This document shows, one piece after another, positions 40,082 to 50,880 of a DNA stretch of 64,000 bases. Made by a program: the position numbers and the translations under genes. The notes under the pieces are model-generated. The model did not search any database. It had not been told where the DNA came from and saw nothing but the letters and a program-made list of their open reading frames with translations. Position 1 is the stretch's first letter, and each line of letters begins with the position of its first letter. The stretch comes from Marchantia polymorpha subsp. ruderalis (lineage: Eukaryota; Streptophyta; Marchantiopsida; Marchantiales; Marchantiaceae), in contig AP031356.1 in the NCBI GenBank assembly GCA_037833965.1, forward strand, positions 2,998,501-3,062,500, read 5' to 3'.

Positions 40082-41451
40082 CGCGGTATATGCACAGGTG
40101 GGTTTGGAGGTGTAGCTGGAGCTGTCTGCATCGCGTAGGCGGTGTCCTCAACCGGCTCAGCATAATACATGGGATTCTCCCACTGTGGTGCCCATTCGAC
40201 CGCATTCACTGGGTAAGTTGGGCGAGCGGACATGCACTCCGTGTTGGCATGTCCCACCTGTCCGCACGTAGTACACCAGAGATTCGCTCGCTGTCTCGCA
40301 GGTGATTTACGTCGGTCTTGGCCTCCCACTACATGAACTTTCAGGTCCGCAAAATTCTTCACCAGGTTGTCTACCTTGGCTGCGATGTCCCCTTGACTCT
40401 TCACTGGGATTCCCCTACCTCGATCCTTCTTCTTGATCGTACTGCGTTTCTTCTTCCGTCTTTCTTCTTCTGAAGATGACGAGTCCTCTTCCTCTTTTGA
40501 GGAAGAACTTGATTCGGAGGAGCTTGATTCTTCTGTCGAGGAAGGCGAGTTCCTTCTCTTCCGACGTCCGTCTTGCGATTTCTTCTTCGTCGACCGTCGG
40601 TCGCGTCTTCGAGTGTCAAGGGTTGACGTCTCAAAGGTCTCCGCGGAAGCTATCACATCTTGGATTGTGTCAGTCTTGCCTCTCCTATAGAAGGTCTCCA
40701 TTTCTCTTGAGAGCCCTGTCACATACCAATCCACTGCTTGTTGTACCGAAAATGGTTCTCCTGGGCCTGTCTTCGGAATTCGATCTAGGAGGTCTTGGAA
40801 TCTCTCAGAATAGTCTCGAAGATTCTCCTTCCGCTCGCGTCGAAGATTTCGAAGCCGGGTTAGTACTCGACTGTCATATCCGAGTTCGCGAAACCGCCTC
40901 AGAAACTTTTCCTTGAGCTGAGCCCAGGTCCGGATGCTAGTGGGGTCGGTGCTCTCATGGTTGTACCAGCTACGAGCTCGCCTGCGTAGCAGGCTAGGAA
41001 AGATTCGCAGTCTGTCTTCATCACTGGTCTCACGATTGGCGATGGAGACAGACTCGAAGAGCTTTATGTATGAATCTGCATCGTCGTCGTCGCCCGTTCC
41101 CGTGTATCTTGGATACGAATGTTTGGTGATAGGTTGGGAAAACACCTGGCGGAGATTGGCTTGATGGTCTGCCATTGGTGATCATGTCAACGGACTGATC
41201 CTAGGTTGGCCAAACTCAGGAAGAGTTTTTGTCGGAGGAATTTCCAATAAAACTGTTAGCTCAATGCTCGCGGTAGGTGAACAGGAACGCCTTTGTCTTC
41301 CAGCAGTCGGCGATGGCGATCTTTCTGCAGAGTCCTCACCGGGAGTCTTCTTTTTAGTTCGCCGTTTTGCTTCTACGGCTTTTTTTGAATCTCGACGGAG
41401 TTTTTGTGTGGCTCTCGCACTCAGGTTTCCCACACTATCGCTCGTCAACAT
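40082..41451 (-). pseudogene. gag: E3 gag, N-terminal part
   Basis: The ATG at 41451 (MLTSDSVGNL) corresponds to E1 Gag's start. The capsid domain (ADSYIKLFE, RARSWYNHE, LRDYSERFQDLL) and first zinc knuckle (CTTCGQVGHANTEC) are present. A GGA-to-TGA nonsense at 41182-41184 ends the frame after 89 codons and it resumes in phase. The sequence is cut at the CGCGG duplication (40082-40086) by L4 and continues at 35173 leftwards. Confidence 0.9.
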
Positions 41452-41494
41452 TCACTGAGCATTGCTGCTCAAGTATTCTGGTGTTGACGCACTG

Positions 41495-41512
41495 TCCCCG
41501 GCAGCGGCGCCA
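41495..41512 (-). promoter_or_regulatory. Primer binding site of E3 (tRNA-Asp type)
   Basis: TGGCGCCGCTGCCGGGGA on the minus strand, 22 bases inside the 5' LTR edge at 41535, identical to E1's. Confidence 0.85.
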
Positions 41513-42457
41513 AAAAGAAGTTGTCGGCTCCTTATGTAATAACCCACCAAAGGCTAAAACTGCAGTATGGTGGTAAAAAGATCGAACCCACAGGGACAGA
41601 GGCAACACACAGAGTAAAAGTGTCACGTTTAACAAACTTTTGTAGAGTTTGAATTCTAGGCGACTGTCACTCCCAGAAATACTGCAGTGCTCGACTCGGA
41701 GGCTTGACTCGGAGGAGGATCTCGACTCGGAGGATGCTCGGAGGATGCACGGTACAGCGTGGTCACTCAACACACACACACACACACACACACCTGAAAC
41801 TGGCAAAAGCACAACTCGGAGGTCGGTCAGGACCTCCGCTTCGGATTTCAGGAGGAAAGTGTCTCAAAAGTTCACTCAGAGGTTCTGCAGGTAGTGACTC
41901 CCACTCCGGCTTTTACTGCCCTTCCGCCAGGAACTAGCGTAGGGTACCCGGACTGGACTTCCCACTTCGGAACGAAGCTTCTTCATACGCCGTGGACGTC
42001 ACCCTCAACTCTCACACCAAACGCAGGGAGTGCAGACCCGACTGAGAACTTAACTGAGACACGATCCAGTAACACACACACAACCTGAATTGCAAACCAA
42101 GGCTTACACGAAGTAATAAAACTTCACTTTGGCATTCAGGGGAAACTTCCCGTAGGAGTACAATCAGGATATGTCACTCGAAGGAGTAAGGGGGAACTGT
42201 TCAAGTCTCTAACTCGCAGCCGGCTTTGAGCATCAGAAATCACCCGCAGGTGCAGATCCGCACTACTCAAGTCTCTAACCGGGTGCTAGCTCTGAACATT
42301 CAGCCGAAGGCCTTCAACTACAACATACGGTAACTTCGCTATGCTGCAGCTTCTCTACATGGTGCCAGGACCAAAATGCACAAACACGCCAAGAAAGTGA
42401 GTTCCTGATCTGCACTTCCGAAACTGGAAGAGTCCCAAGGCAAAACGCCTTGATCTA

Positions 42458-42464
42458 CTTTATA
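42458..42464 (-). promoter_or_regulatory. LTR TATA box (E3 5' LTR)
   Basis: TATAAAG on the minus strand beside the CAAGGC/GCCTTG inverted repeat. Confidence 0.6.
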
Positions 42465-42503
42465 CCCTCTAAGGTCCTAACTAGCACTACGCTATCCTAT
42501 CTA

Positions 42504-43497
42504 CTACTCGCAACATCTGCGCGAAACCAAACTACTGCACTCGGCGGATCCGGTGCTGCGCCTCCTGCGCGCCGGACTGCTCCGCTCGCAGTCTCTTCCT
42601 TGCCAGTCTTCCGACCGGCTGCGCAACCCCAGGCGTCGGAGGGCTGCAGTGACTTCCGACTCTAAGTGCGCCATAGTGTCGCGCGCACCCGACAAGAAGG
42701 TTTCTAATTTCCTCGCTACTCGCCGCCGACTCCGACTGTCACCCTCCGTCAATGCCGCCGCCCGAAGCTCGAACTCCCTAAGTGTGATCCTCTCTTGAGC
42801 TGCCACCTCCCAATGGGCGTATCCTTTTAGACAGTGAGTCACCCGCGTCGCCAACTCTTCTCGCGCCCGGCAGCTGCCTTCCACCTCTGCTAGCTGCATT
42901 TCCGCTTCCGCACGCTGCGCCCTCAAATCCGAGCACTCGGATTGCAAGTTGCGCAACAACTCCTCATCCTCCTTGCGGGCTCTTTGACTTTCTTCTAAGG
43001 CGCGCGTCTGGCGCGCAAGCTCGGCTGCTAGGATGCGGTTTTGTCTTCGCTCTTCCTGCAATTCTGACTCGATCTTTGCCCGCATTAGCTCGGCATCCGC
43101 CTGGCTTTTTGTCGCCGCATCCTCCCTCTGCTGCTGCAAGGCTTGGTATAGCTTCTGTGTGACCGCCAGGTTTTGTCGGAGGGCGGTATTCCTCTCCTGA
43201 TATACATGGCACCTAGAGGCCCAAGTGGCCACCTTGCTCCTCGTCCTGCGCTTGACAGTCTCCACATAAGACTGCGGTTTTCCAGCACCCGAGTACTTGG
43301 ATGTCTTGCGATCCAGATATCGCAGGAGTGGGACTATCTGCTCGCACAACACCCCTGTTGGCGTTTTCTGCACAGAATCCGCTTCCTGCTCTTCCGAGCT
43401 CGTCTCATCCTCAGTCTCGAGGATTTCAGTCGCCACCGAATCCCTTGGCGACTCCCTGGAACTGTGGCGCGCAGCAGCTTCCGCTGCGACTGCCACT
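42504..43497 (-). pseudogene. U3-encoded LTR protein, C-terminal part (E3 5' LTR)
   Basis: The coiled-coil part is open from AVAAEAAARHSS to the RRRRSTGSAECS tail, then a small deletion shifts the frame so that the last residues differ from other copies (SRRCCE end). The N-terminal half is lost at the 43497 breakpoint. Apparent codons upstream of 43497 come from S2 LTR antisense sequence. Confidence 0.85.
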
Positions 43498-44180
43498 GTT
43501 TGTTCCTGATTGTACTCCTTCGGGATTTTTCCCCTGAATGCCAAAGTGAAGTTTTGCTACTTCGTGTAAGCCTTGGTTGTAAATTCAGGTTACGCTGCAG
43601 CAGGTGCCTTGGGGTAACCCCTTTAGTATTTCTGGGAATGACAAGTGCCTAAGAATTCAAACTCTTCAATAGACTGTTATGGTGTGTTACTGGAATGTTT
43701 CTCAGTGAGTCCTTCAGTGCGGACCTGTGTTCTCTGCGCGTTTTGTGAGTTGAGAGTGTTGTTCACCGCGTATGAGTGACTTCGATCCGAAGTAGGCAGT
43801 CCAAACCGGGTTTCCTACGCTAGTAGCAAGCTAGTGGAAGTGTTGTAAAAGCCGGAGTTGGGAGTCACTACCCGCAGCTTCGCTGAGTGTACTCTTGAGA
43901 GACCTCCCCCCTGAAATCTTGAGTAGAGGTCCTAACGGATCTCTGGGTTGTGTTTCTGTAGTTTCAGGTGTGTGTGTGTGTGTTACGCTGCACTGTGCGA
44001 CCTCCGAGTGCGCTCCGAGTGGACACTTGCAGTATTTCTGGGAGTGACAGTCGCCTGAGAATTCAAACTCCTCAATAGTCTGTTAAAAGTGACACTTTGT
44101 ACCCTGTGTGTTCCTCTGTCCCTGTGGGTTCGACCTTTCTACCACTATATTGCAGTTTTAGCCTTTAGTGGGTTATTACA
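43498..44180 (+). mobile_element. S2 LTR, 3' end only
   Basis: It matches 1210-1892 of the first S2 LTR and includes both copies of the internal U5 block and a GT run. It ends GGGTTATTACA at 44180. Its 5' side is lost at the breakpoint with E3's LTR. It abuts another S2 LTR at 44181 and looks like the end of an S2 insertion into that LTR. Confidence 0.8.
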
Positions 44181-45680
44181 GCAAGATCGCCGGGATATGC
44201 GCCTTTGGCGCCAGGGCCTTCGGGCCACCGAGCTACAAACAGAGAGCCAGCGGGAGCCGCGCCTTCGGCGGAAGGGACTTCGGGCCAAGGAACAACGGGC
44301 GGGCCGCCTTCGGCGCTGCGCCCTCGGCGGAAGAAGCGCCGGGAATTGCGCCTACGCATAGACCGGACGCATCCCTGGCGTAGGACCGATCGGCGTACAG
44401 GACCTAAAAGAGGAGCGGGTTGACTGTCCGTAGGGTGAAATTAGTGCGCGCGATGCACAATTACACTCCGCGCGCAGGTACATTCCGCACGATCGCCTTC
44501 GGCGGTAGACGCCGGCGGCGAGGAGGTTACAGTCGCGGCGGGACAGGGACAGGCGGACGATGCGAATTTGGCACGGCCGCATTCACCCACCGCCTTGGAC
44601 CTTTTAGCAGGGAGCAGCGAGGCTGCAGGAGCGCCAGCGGCGGCAGAGCACGCAGACATCTCGCAGCCCCGCACAGGCCAATCGCCGACGAATTCAATGG
44701 CGACCAAAATCCATAATTCGGAGGATGACGAAGAAGGAGTATCCACGGAATCAGTGTCGAGATCGGGATCCACCGAGGAGGAGTAGGAGGAAATGGTAGG
44801 CGCGCCGACGGCGGCGCTCTATGAGTAGGTAGTACCTCTGTTGAGGTACCTGGATCGCAAGATGGAGAAGTATGCGGACCCTCGCCAGCCTGGGTCCTAC
44901 GTCGAGTTAGTGCGTAGGCGAACTCGTACTAAAGTCCACACCAGCAAGTTGCTGTCCCGTGTGGACCAGTAACTTAAGGATCTGCGGGGAAAGCATGAGT
45001 GCCTGTGGGGTCAGTACAACCTCAATAGGAAGTTGTACAAACACTTCGACAAGACGAAGGATGAGAAGCTGGAAGAGTTCGCCAAGGAGAAGGCGAAGCT
45101 CATAGAGGCGCTGGATTTTGAGCAGGCTCAGAATTGAATTTTGTCAGAGGAGCTCGTGCGACAGACACGGTTGGTAGAGCAGTGTCAGCTCCAACGACAG
45201 GCGGACGAGGAATTAATCCGCATATTGCAGTCCAAGTGCGTGGAATTGAGAGCACAGCGTGCGGAGGCCGAATTACAGTTGGTTGTAGTTGAAGACGATC
45301 GCCGGCGGGCAGCAGATCGCACGAAGAAAGAGATGGCGGGGCGAGTCACCCACTGTCTCAAGGGCTACGCCCACTCGGAAGTGGCGGCGCAGGCAAAACT
45401 CACACTGCGCGAGTTAGAGCTTCGTGCAGCCGGGTTATTGACAGGTGACTGTCGGAGTCGGCGGCGAGTGGCGAAGAAGCTAGACTCTTTTCTGTCGAGA
45501 TCACGGGACACCATGGCCACCCTTGAGACGGAGGTTTCCGCGGTGTTGCGGCGATTGGGACTGCGCAGTCGAGCTGAAGACTTGCAGGGTAGGGAGTTAG
45601 TGCGCGGCAGTCCGTCGCGCAGGAGGCGAAGCACAGGTTCTGCGGAGTGTAGTGTAGCGTGGTTCCGTGCAGGCGTGTAG
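44181..45680 (+). pseudogene. U3-encoded LTR protein, S2 type, decayed
   Basis: This is the linker and coiled-coil part of the S2 protein. Relative to the open copy at 1-882 it has several in-frame stops: after GSTEEE (44784-44786), in the LYEQVV region (about 44827), after SRVDQ (about 44970), and after EQAQN (about 45136). The last 179 codons are open and keep the RRRRSTGSAECS tail. It is clearly a pseudogene. Confidence 0.85.
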
Positions 45681-45925
45681 CATAGTGCAGTGTAGTGCTA
45701 GTTAGGATCTTGTCTTGGGATTTTTCCCAGTGTCGGAAGTGCAGATCAGGAACTCATTTTCTCTGCGTGTTTGTGTCCTTAGTTCTGTCATAACGCAAGA
45801 GGAGCTACACCTTGGCGATCTGCATTGTGTAGCTGAAGGCCTTTGGCCGAATGTTCAGAGCTAGTACATTGGTTAGAGACTTGAGTAGTTCGGACCTACA
45901 CCTGCGGGTAATTGCCGATGCTCAG
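44181..45925 (+). mobile_element. S2 LTR, interrupted on both sides
   Basis: A plus-strand S2 LTR segment from the linker of the U3 ORF to part of R-U5. It is bounded on the left by the end of another S2 LTR (44180) and on the right by the terminus of a minus-strand S2 LTR (45926). No TATA box is retained: about 30 bases between the ORF end and the CTTGGG block are missing compared with 883-960. Confidence 0.8.
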
Positions 45926-46964
45926 TGTAATAACCCACTAAAGGCTAAAACTGCAATATGGTGGTAGAAAGGTCGAACCCACAAGGACTGAGGAACACAC
46001 AGGGTACAAAGTGTCACATTTAACAGACTATTGAGGAGTTTGAATTCTCAGGCGACTGTCACTCCCAGAAATACTGCAAGTGTTCACTCGGAGCTCCCTC
46101 GGAGGTCGCACAGTGCAGCGTAGTTCACTCAACACACACACACACACACACACACACACCTGAAACTACAGAAACACAACCCAGAGATCGGTTAGGACCT
46201 CTACTCAAGATTTCAGGGGAAAAGTCTCTCGCGAGTACTCAGCGAAGCTGCGGGTAGTGACTCCCAACTCCGGCTTTTACAACCCTTCCACTAGCTTTCT
46301 GCTAGCGTAGGGAACCCGGGTTGGACTTCCTACTTCGGATCGAAGTCACTCACACGCGGTGAACAACACTCTCAACTCACAAAACGCGCAGAGAACACAA
46401 GTCCGCACGAAAGGACTCACTGAGAAACGTTCTAGTAACACACCATAACAGTCTATTGAAGAGTTTGAATTCTTAGGCACTTGTCATTCCCAGAAATACT
46501 ACAGGGGTTACCCCGAAGGCACCTGCAGCAGCGTAACCTGAATTTACAACCAAGGCTTACACGAAGTAGCAAAACTTCACTTTGGCATTTAGGGGAAAAA
46601 TCCCGAAGGAGTACAATCAGGAACAGTCACTCGAAAGTGTAAGGGGGAAACTATTCAAGTATCTAACTCGTCACTGGCTCTAAGCATCGGCAATCACCCG
46701 CAGGTGTAGATCCGAACTACTCAAGTCTCTAACCAATGTACTAGCTCTGAACATTCGGCCGAAGGCCTTCAGCTACACAATGCGGATCGCTAAGGTGTAG
46801 CTCTTCGTGCGTGGTGACAGAACTAAGGACACAAACACGCAGAGAAAATGAGTTCTTGATCTGCACTTCCAAAACTGGAAAAATCCCAAGGCAAGACGCC
46901 TTTATACTTTATACTGAACTACTTTATACCTTCTAAGTCCTAACTAGCACTACACTGCACTATG

Positions 46965-49775
46965 CTATGGGCCTGCACGGAACCACGCTACACTACACTC
47001 CGCAGATTCTGTGCTTCGCCTCCTGCGCGACGGACTGCCGCGCACTAACTCTCTACCCTGCCAGTCTTCAGCTCGACTGCGCAGTCCCAATCGCCGCAAC
47101 ACCGCGGAAACCTCCGTCTCAAGGGTGGTCATGGTGTCTCGCGCCTTCGACAGAAAAGAATCCAGCTTCTTCGCTACTCTCCGCCAACTCCGACTGTCAC
47201 CTGTCAACAACCCGGATGCACGAAGCTCTAACTCACGCAGTGTGAGTTTCTCCTGCGCCGCCACTTCCTAGTGGCATAGCCCCTGAGGCAGTGGGTGACT
47301 CGCCTCGCCATCTCTTCCTTCGTGCGATTTGCCTCTCGCCGGCGATCGTCTTCAATTACTACCAACTGCGATTCGGCCTCCGCACGCTGTGCTCTCAGTT
47401 CTCCGCACTCGGATTGCAGCCTGCGATTAATTCCTCATCCGCCGGTCGTGCGAGCTGACACTGCTCCAACAACCGCGTCTGTCGCACGAGCTCCTCTGAC
47501 AAAATCCGATTTCTGAGCCTGCTCAGAAATCAGTGCTTCCGTGAGCTTCACCTGCTCCTTGGTGAGCTCTTCCAGTCGCCCATCCTTCAACTTGTCGAAG
47601 TGTTTGTAATATTTCTGATTGAGGTTGTACTGACCCCACAAGCATTCATGCTTCTCTCGCAGATCCTTAAGTTCCCGGTCCACCCGAGCTAGCAACTTGC
47701 TGGTGTGAACTTTAGTGCGAGTTCGCCTGCGCACTAACTCGACGTAGGACCCAGGGTGGCAAGGATCCGCGTATTTCTCCATCTTGCGATCCAAGTACCT
47801 TAGCAGGGGTACCACCTGCTCACAGAGCGCCGCCGCCGGTGCTCCAATTGATTCCTCCTCCTCCTCCTCCTCGGTGGATCCCGATCCCGACACTGATTCC
47901 GTGGACCCTCCTTCTTCATCATCCTCCGAATTGAGGATTTCGGTCGCCATTGATTGCGTCGGCGACTGGCCTGAGTGGGGCTGCGAGATGCCTGCGTGTT
48001 CTGCCGCCGCTGGCGCTCCAGCAGCCTCGCTGCTCCCTGCTAAAATGTCCAAGGCGGTGGGTGAATGCGGCCGTGCCGCATCCCCATCGTCCGCCTGTTG
48101 TGCCGCGACTGTAACTTCTTCGCCGCCGGCGTCTACTGCCGAAGGCGATCGTGCGGAATGTACCTGCGCGGGTGTAATTGTGCATCGCGCGCACGAATTT
48201 CATCCTGCGGACAGACAATCCGCTCCTCCGTTAGGTCCCGCTCCCCCGATCGGTCCTGCGCGACCCTTAAGTCTTGCGCGAGGGATGCGTCCGGCCTACG
48301 CGTAGGCGCAATTCCCGGCGCTTCATCCGCCGAAGGCGATAGAGCCGAAGGCGGCCCGCCCGATGTCCCTTGGCCCGAAGGCCCTTCCGCCGAAGGCGCA
48401 TCTTCCGGCGGATTTCCCGCCGAAGGTGCGGCTTCCGCCGGCTCCCTGTTTGTAACTCGCTAGCTCGAAGGCCCTGGCGCCGAAGGCGCAAATCCCGGCG
48501 CTCTTTCCGCCGGAGGGCCTTGTCCCAAAGGCCCTTGAGCCAAAGGCGGATCTTCCGCCGGCTCCTTCCCCTTCCTGCGTTGTACCGGGGGTGAGTCCTG
48601 CCTATGCGTAGGCGGCCGCCTATGCGTAGGCGAACTTTCTCTGCCTATGCGTAGGCACAGATCCACGTCCGCAAGGGGTCGCCTATCCACAGAGAGTCGC
48701 CTATGCGTAGGCGGCACACTCGTCCGCGCCGCACGTGGTAACTCCTGACCCGAAGGCCGTCTCTCTTCCGCCGAAGGCGTAGTGTGGTCTACCGCCCCTT
48801 CGGCCGTCCGCGTAGTCCCATCCTTCTCCAGAGACGAACTTCCCTCCTCTGTGGCGATCGTCGCCGTTTCCGCACTGCTGGTTGGTAACAAAAGCCTGCG
48901 CGCCTTCTGCTTCGGCCGGCTGCAAACTTCGTGCAGTGGCCGCTTCCGTGTGAGAGCAGCGGGTTCTCGACGTTGCTCTTTCTCCGGTTCCTCTCTCCAT
49001 CTTCGCTTCCGCGGCACTCTCGCTGCGGGTGTGTCTCTCCCCGCATCCTGTTGAGTCGGTGAGTGGAAGTTGGCGAATCCTCCGCGTCGGTGTCTACCTC
49101 GTTATCCCGCACATATTTCCCGGGATGGTCGACTGACAATGGCGGAAGTCGAGCACGCTCCGCCGCGGTTAAACAATTCATCTCCCGATAAAAATTTATC
49201 AAGAAGGGGGAGAGGTGATTGAGAGTTCCTCCCTGCTCCTCAAACGCATGTTGTCGCATCACCCTATGCAGGATACGCGACCAGTGAACTGGAGCTCCGG
49301 CCAAGATGAGCTCCACGAATGACACCTGCCACAACGTGATGTACGTAGTGCGGTGCGGCTGCAACAATTGCAACAGCGCCATCGCTAGGGTCCTGCGGAA
49401 ACGATCTTTGTAGTCGCGGGTCCTGTACCCGTTCTTGGAAGACCTCTCCCGCTTGAATAATTTCACGAATGAGGCTTCGTCCTGCTTCGTTACCTTGACG
49501 CTCTCACTCTCGAACAGGAGGTACCCGTCGTCACCTGCGCACCTCCCCAATGCCTGTCCCCAATCGCGAACAGTCCACCTATCTACGTGCGGACGCAATC
49601 CGCGCGTAGGTGGTCGCTTCTCGTCCAGCCATTCGCGCACCATGTCTACGCACACATAATTCCATCCCCACAGCAAGAACTCGAGTTTCCTTGCAATCAG
49701 CCGTTCCTCAAAGACACGCAACCCATTCTGCGGGAGCTTGAGTGGCACCATCCGCAGCCTCATCGATTTCGACAT
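46965..49775 (-). pseudogene. U3-encoded LTR protein, S2 type, near full length but frameshifted
   Basis: It begins at 49775 with MSKSMRLRM and keeps the complete N-terminal domain for about 250 residues: LLWGWNY, MVREWL, YRTRDYKDRF and GGTLNHLSPFL, each close to S1's LLWGWNW, MVREYL, FRTRDYKDR and GGTLNHLSPYL. A frameshift near 49040 moves the linker to another frame. Further shifts or stops occur near 48460, 47435 and 47270. The coiled coil and the tail RRRRSTESAECS are still recognisable. This copy shows that N- and C-terminal domains are conserved between subfamilies while the linker is not. Confidence 0.85.
48294..48712 (-). repeat. GCCTATGCGTAGGC palindromic repeats in the S2 linker
   Basis: GCCTATGCGTAGGC (5-bp stem, 4-base loop) occurs at 48600-48613, 48618-48631, 48643-48656 and 48699-48712. 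The perfect palindrome GCCTACGCGTAGGC is at 48294-48307. Many CCGAAGGC/GCCTTCGG units lie between them. Confidence 0.8.
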
Positions 49776-49968
49776 TGCGTTCTTGAAATTGGTTCACGCA
49801 ACTCTCTCTCTGCTATGCCCGAGCCTCTTGCTCGCGCTTCTGCCTCCTCTGCAAACTCTAATTTCTCTCAATTCCAAATGTCGCGCACTCAATTCTCTCT
49901 CAATCTTTGTACCTGATTGATCTGTATTGTATAGAAAATCCTATACTATTAGGTAACCCTCATTCACC

Positions 49969-50292
49969 CTATGAGTGAGCCCTTGAGAACTGATCATGGT
50001 GCTGACCCGATACAATATAGATAATTTCGAAAGTGTTAATCGTGGGAGCAATAGAGAGAAGCTCTATCACCGAGCCAATGTGATAAATGAAAACCAGTTT
50101 TGGGTCATACAATTCAACCTTATTTGAATCACTGTATCGCCGTGGATGGAGAACTTGGAAACCCAAGTTGTCTAAAGTTATTCGTCCTCTAGACCTGAGT
50201 ATGATATTATGTGGAAACCGGCTACCATCGGAGATGCTAAAGCAGATTGTCAGAGCTCTCAGTTGCACCAGCAGCTGCGGCATGAGGAACAA
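49969..50292 (-). pseudogene. Fragment with DNLGFQVLHP motif
   Basis: An open stretch of 107 codons containing ILRSRGRITLDNLGFQVLHP. It resembles the plus-strand stretch at 52064-52255, which contains MFRPRAPKTSDNLRLQVLHP. The shared pattern (R-x-R, then T/S-x-D-N-L-x-x-Q-V-L-H-P) suggests a common source gene. I do not recognise the family. The start and end are arbitrary and the fragment is probably part of a pseudogene. Confidence 0.4.
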
Positions 50293-50442
50293 TATGACCC
50301 TCCTTCAAGTGGCAGCATTTGATGTGGCCTTGCAGCATGGAACCCACGGAATCCAATGGTTGCCGAGGGCCCCCAGCACTGGTGCAAGCACTATAAATAT
50401 CACCAACCTGAGTCCTGATCTTCCAATTTCTGGATTTCAAAA
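50281..50442 (+). pseudogene. Signal-peptide-like gene fragment, copy 1
   Basis: From ATG at 50281 (MRNNMTLLQVAAFDVALQHGTH) the frame runs to a stop at about 50442 and includes ITNLSPDLP. The nucleotide sequence aligns with the start of copy 3 (53228, minus strand), whose protein begins MVPKTAVLLVAALAVLVAGHG, but several changes have damaged the hydrophobic core. It is a pseudogene fragment of an unidentified gene. Confidence 0.45.
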
Positions 50443-50457
50443 TTGAACCTACTGCCC

Positions 50458-50497
50458 CTGTGTGGGACTCGGTTTCTGAAAACCGAGTCCCACACAG
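50458..50497. repeat. Perfect 18-bp inverted repeat with 4-base loop
   Basis: The arm CTGTGTGGGACTCGGTTT (50458-50475) is matched exactly by its reverse complement at 50480-50497 around the loop CTGA. It lies between fragment copies 1 and 2. Confidence 0.9.
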
Positions 50498-50639
50498 CTA
50501 AAGCTCTTCCATCCGTCTGGCGAATTGATGGTGCATAGGAGATCAAATTGAGTCACTATATTCCTGTCGATCATAGGTTTCCGGTTCAGAAGCTCATTAA
50601 GCATAGTTTCAGTGCTCTCACTTGTGTCAGCAGATGTAG

Positions 50640-50880
50640 CCAGGGTCACCAAAACAATAGTCCTTCTGGTGGCAGCTTTAGCTGTAGTGGTCGCAGCATG
50701 GAACGCAGAGGCTGACAAAACCCCTTTAGAACCCTCGACAGAGGTTTTCCCAATCATCAACCTTAGTCCTGTTGAACCTTAGTCCTGTTGAAGTTCTGAT
50801 CTTCGAGATTCTGAACGGTAGATCGAACCTGCTGGCCAAAGTCTCTGCGAATATTGGCCAGTTTGTGACCATCTAGACAT
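50640..50880 (+). pseudogene. Signal-peptide-like gene fragment, copy 2
   Basis: The plus-strand frame reads VTKTIVLLVAALAVVVAAW, then NLSPVE and, after a 16-base tandem duplication (CCTTAGTCCTGTTGAA at about 50761-50792), EVLIFEILNG. It is homologous to copy 3 on the minus strand at 53228. The initiator ATG of copy 3 corresponds to AGG here, so this copy lacks a start as well as being frame-disrupted. Confidence 0.5.

Larger units (their letters stand above)
41535..43497 (-). mobile_element. 5' LTR of E3, truncated
   Basis: S1 LTR sequence in minus orientation from the terminus at 41535 through R-U5, a CA run (about 41770-41793), a TATA box (42458-42464) and the C-terminal part of the U3 ORF. 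At about 43497 it stops inside the ORF and S2 LTR sequence in the opposite orientation begins. The missing U3 part is not elsewhere in the window, so this is a deletion or rearrangement breakpoint. Confidence 0.85.
45926..49916 (-). mobile_element. S2 LTR in minus orientation, 5' end uncertain
   Basis: The terminus GTTATTACA (minus strand) is at 45926, followed by R-U5 with a CA run (46134-46159) and a duplicated TATA region (about 46890-46925). The decayed U3 ORF (46965-49775) comes next. Similarity to the S1 layout fades at about 49916, where AT-rich unrelated sequence starts. No TGTGGTAAC-like end is visible, so the LTR seems truncated. Confidence 0.75.

Noticed and set aside
48294..48712. 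Regularly recurring palindromes as a CRISPR array
   Set aside because: The units are short, spacing is irregular, they lie within a eukaryotic retroelement ORF, and there are no cas genes.
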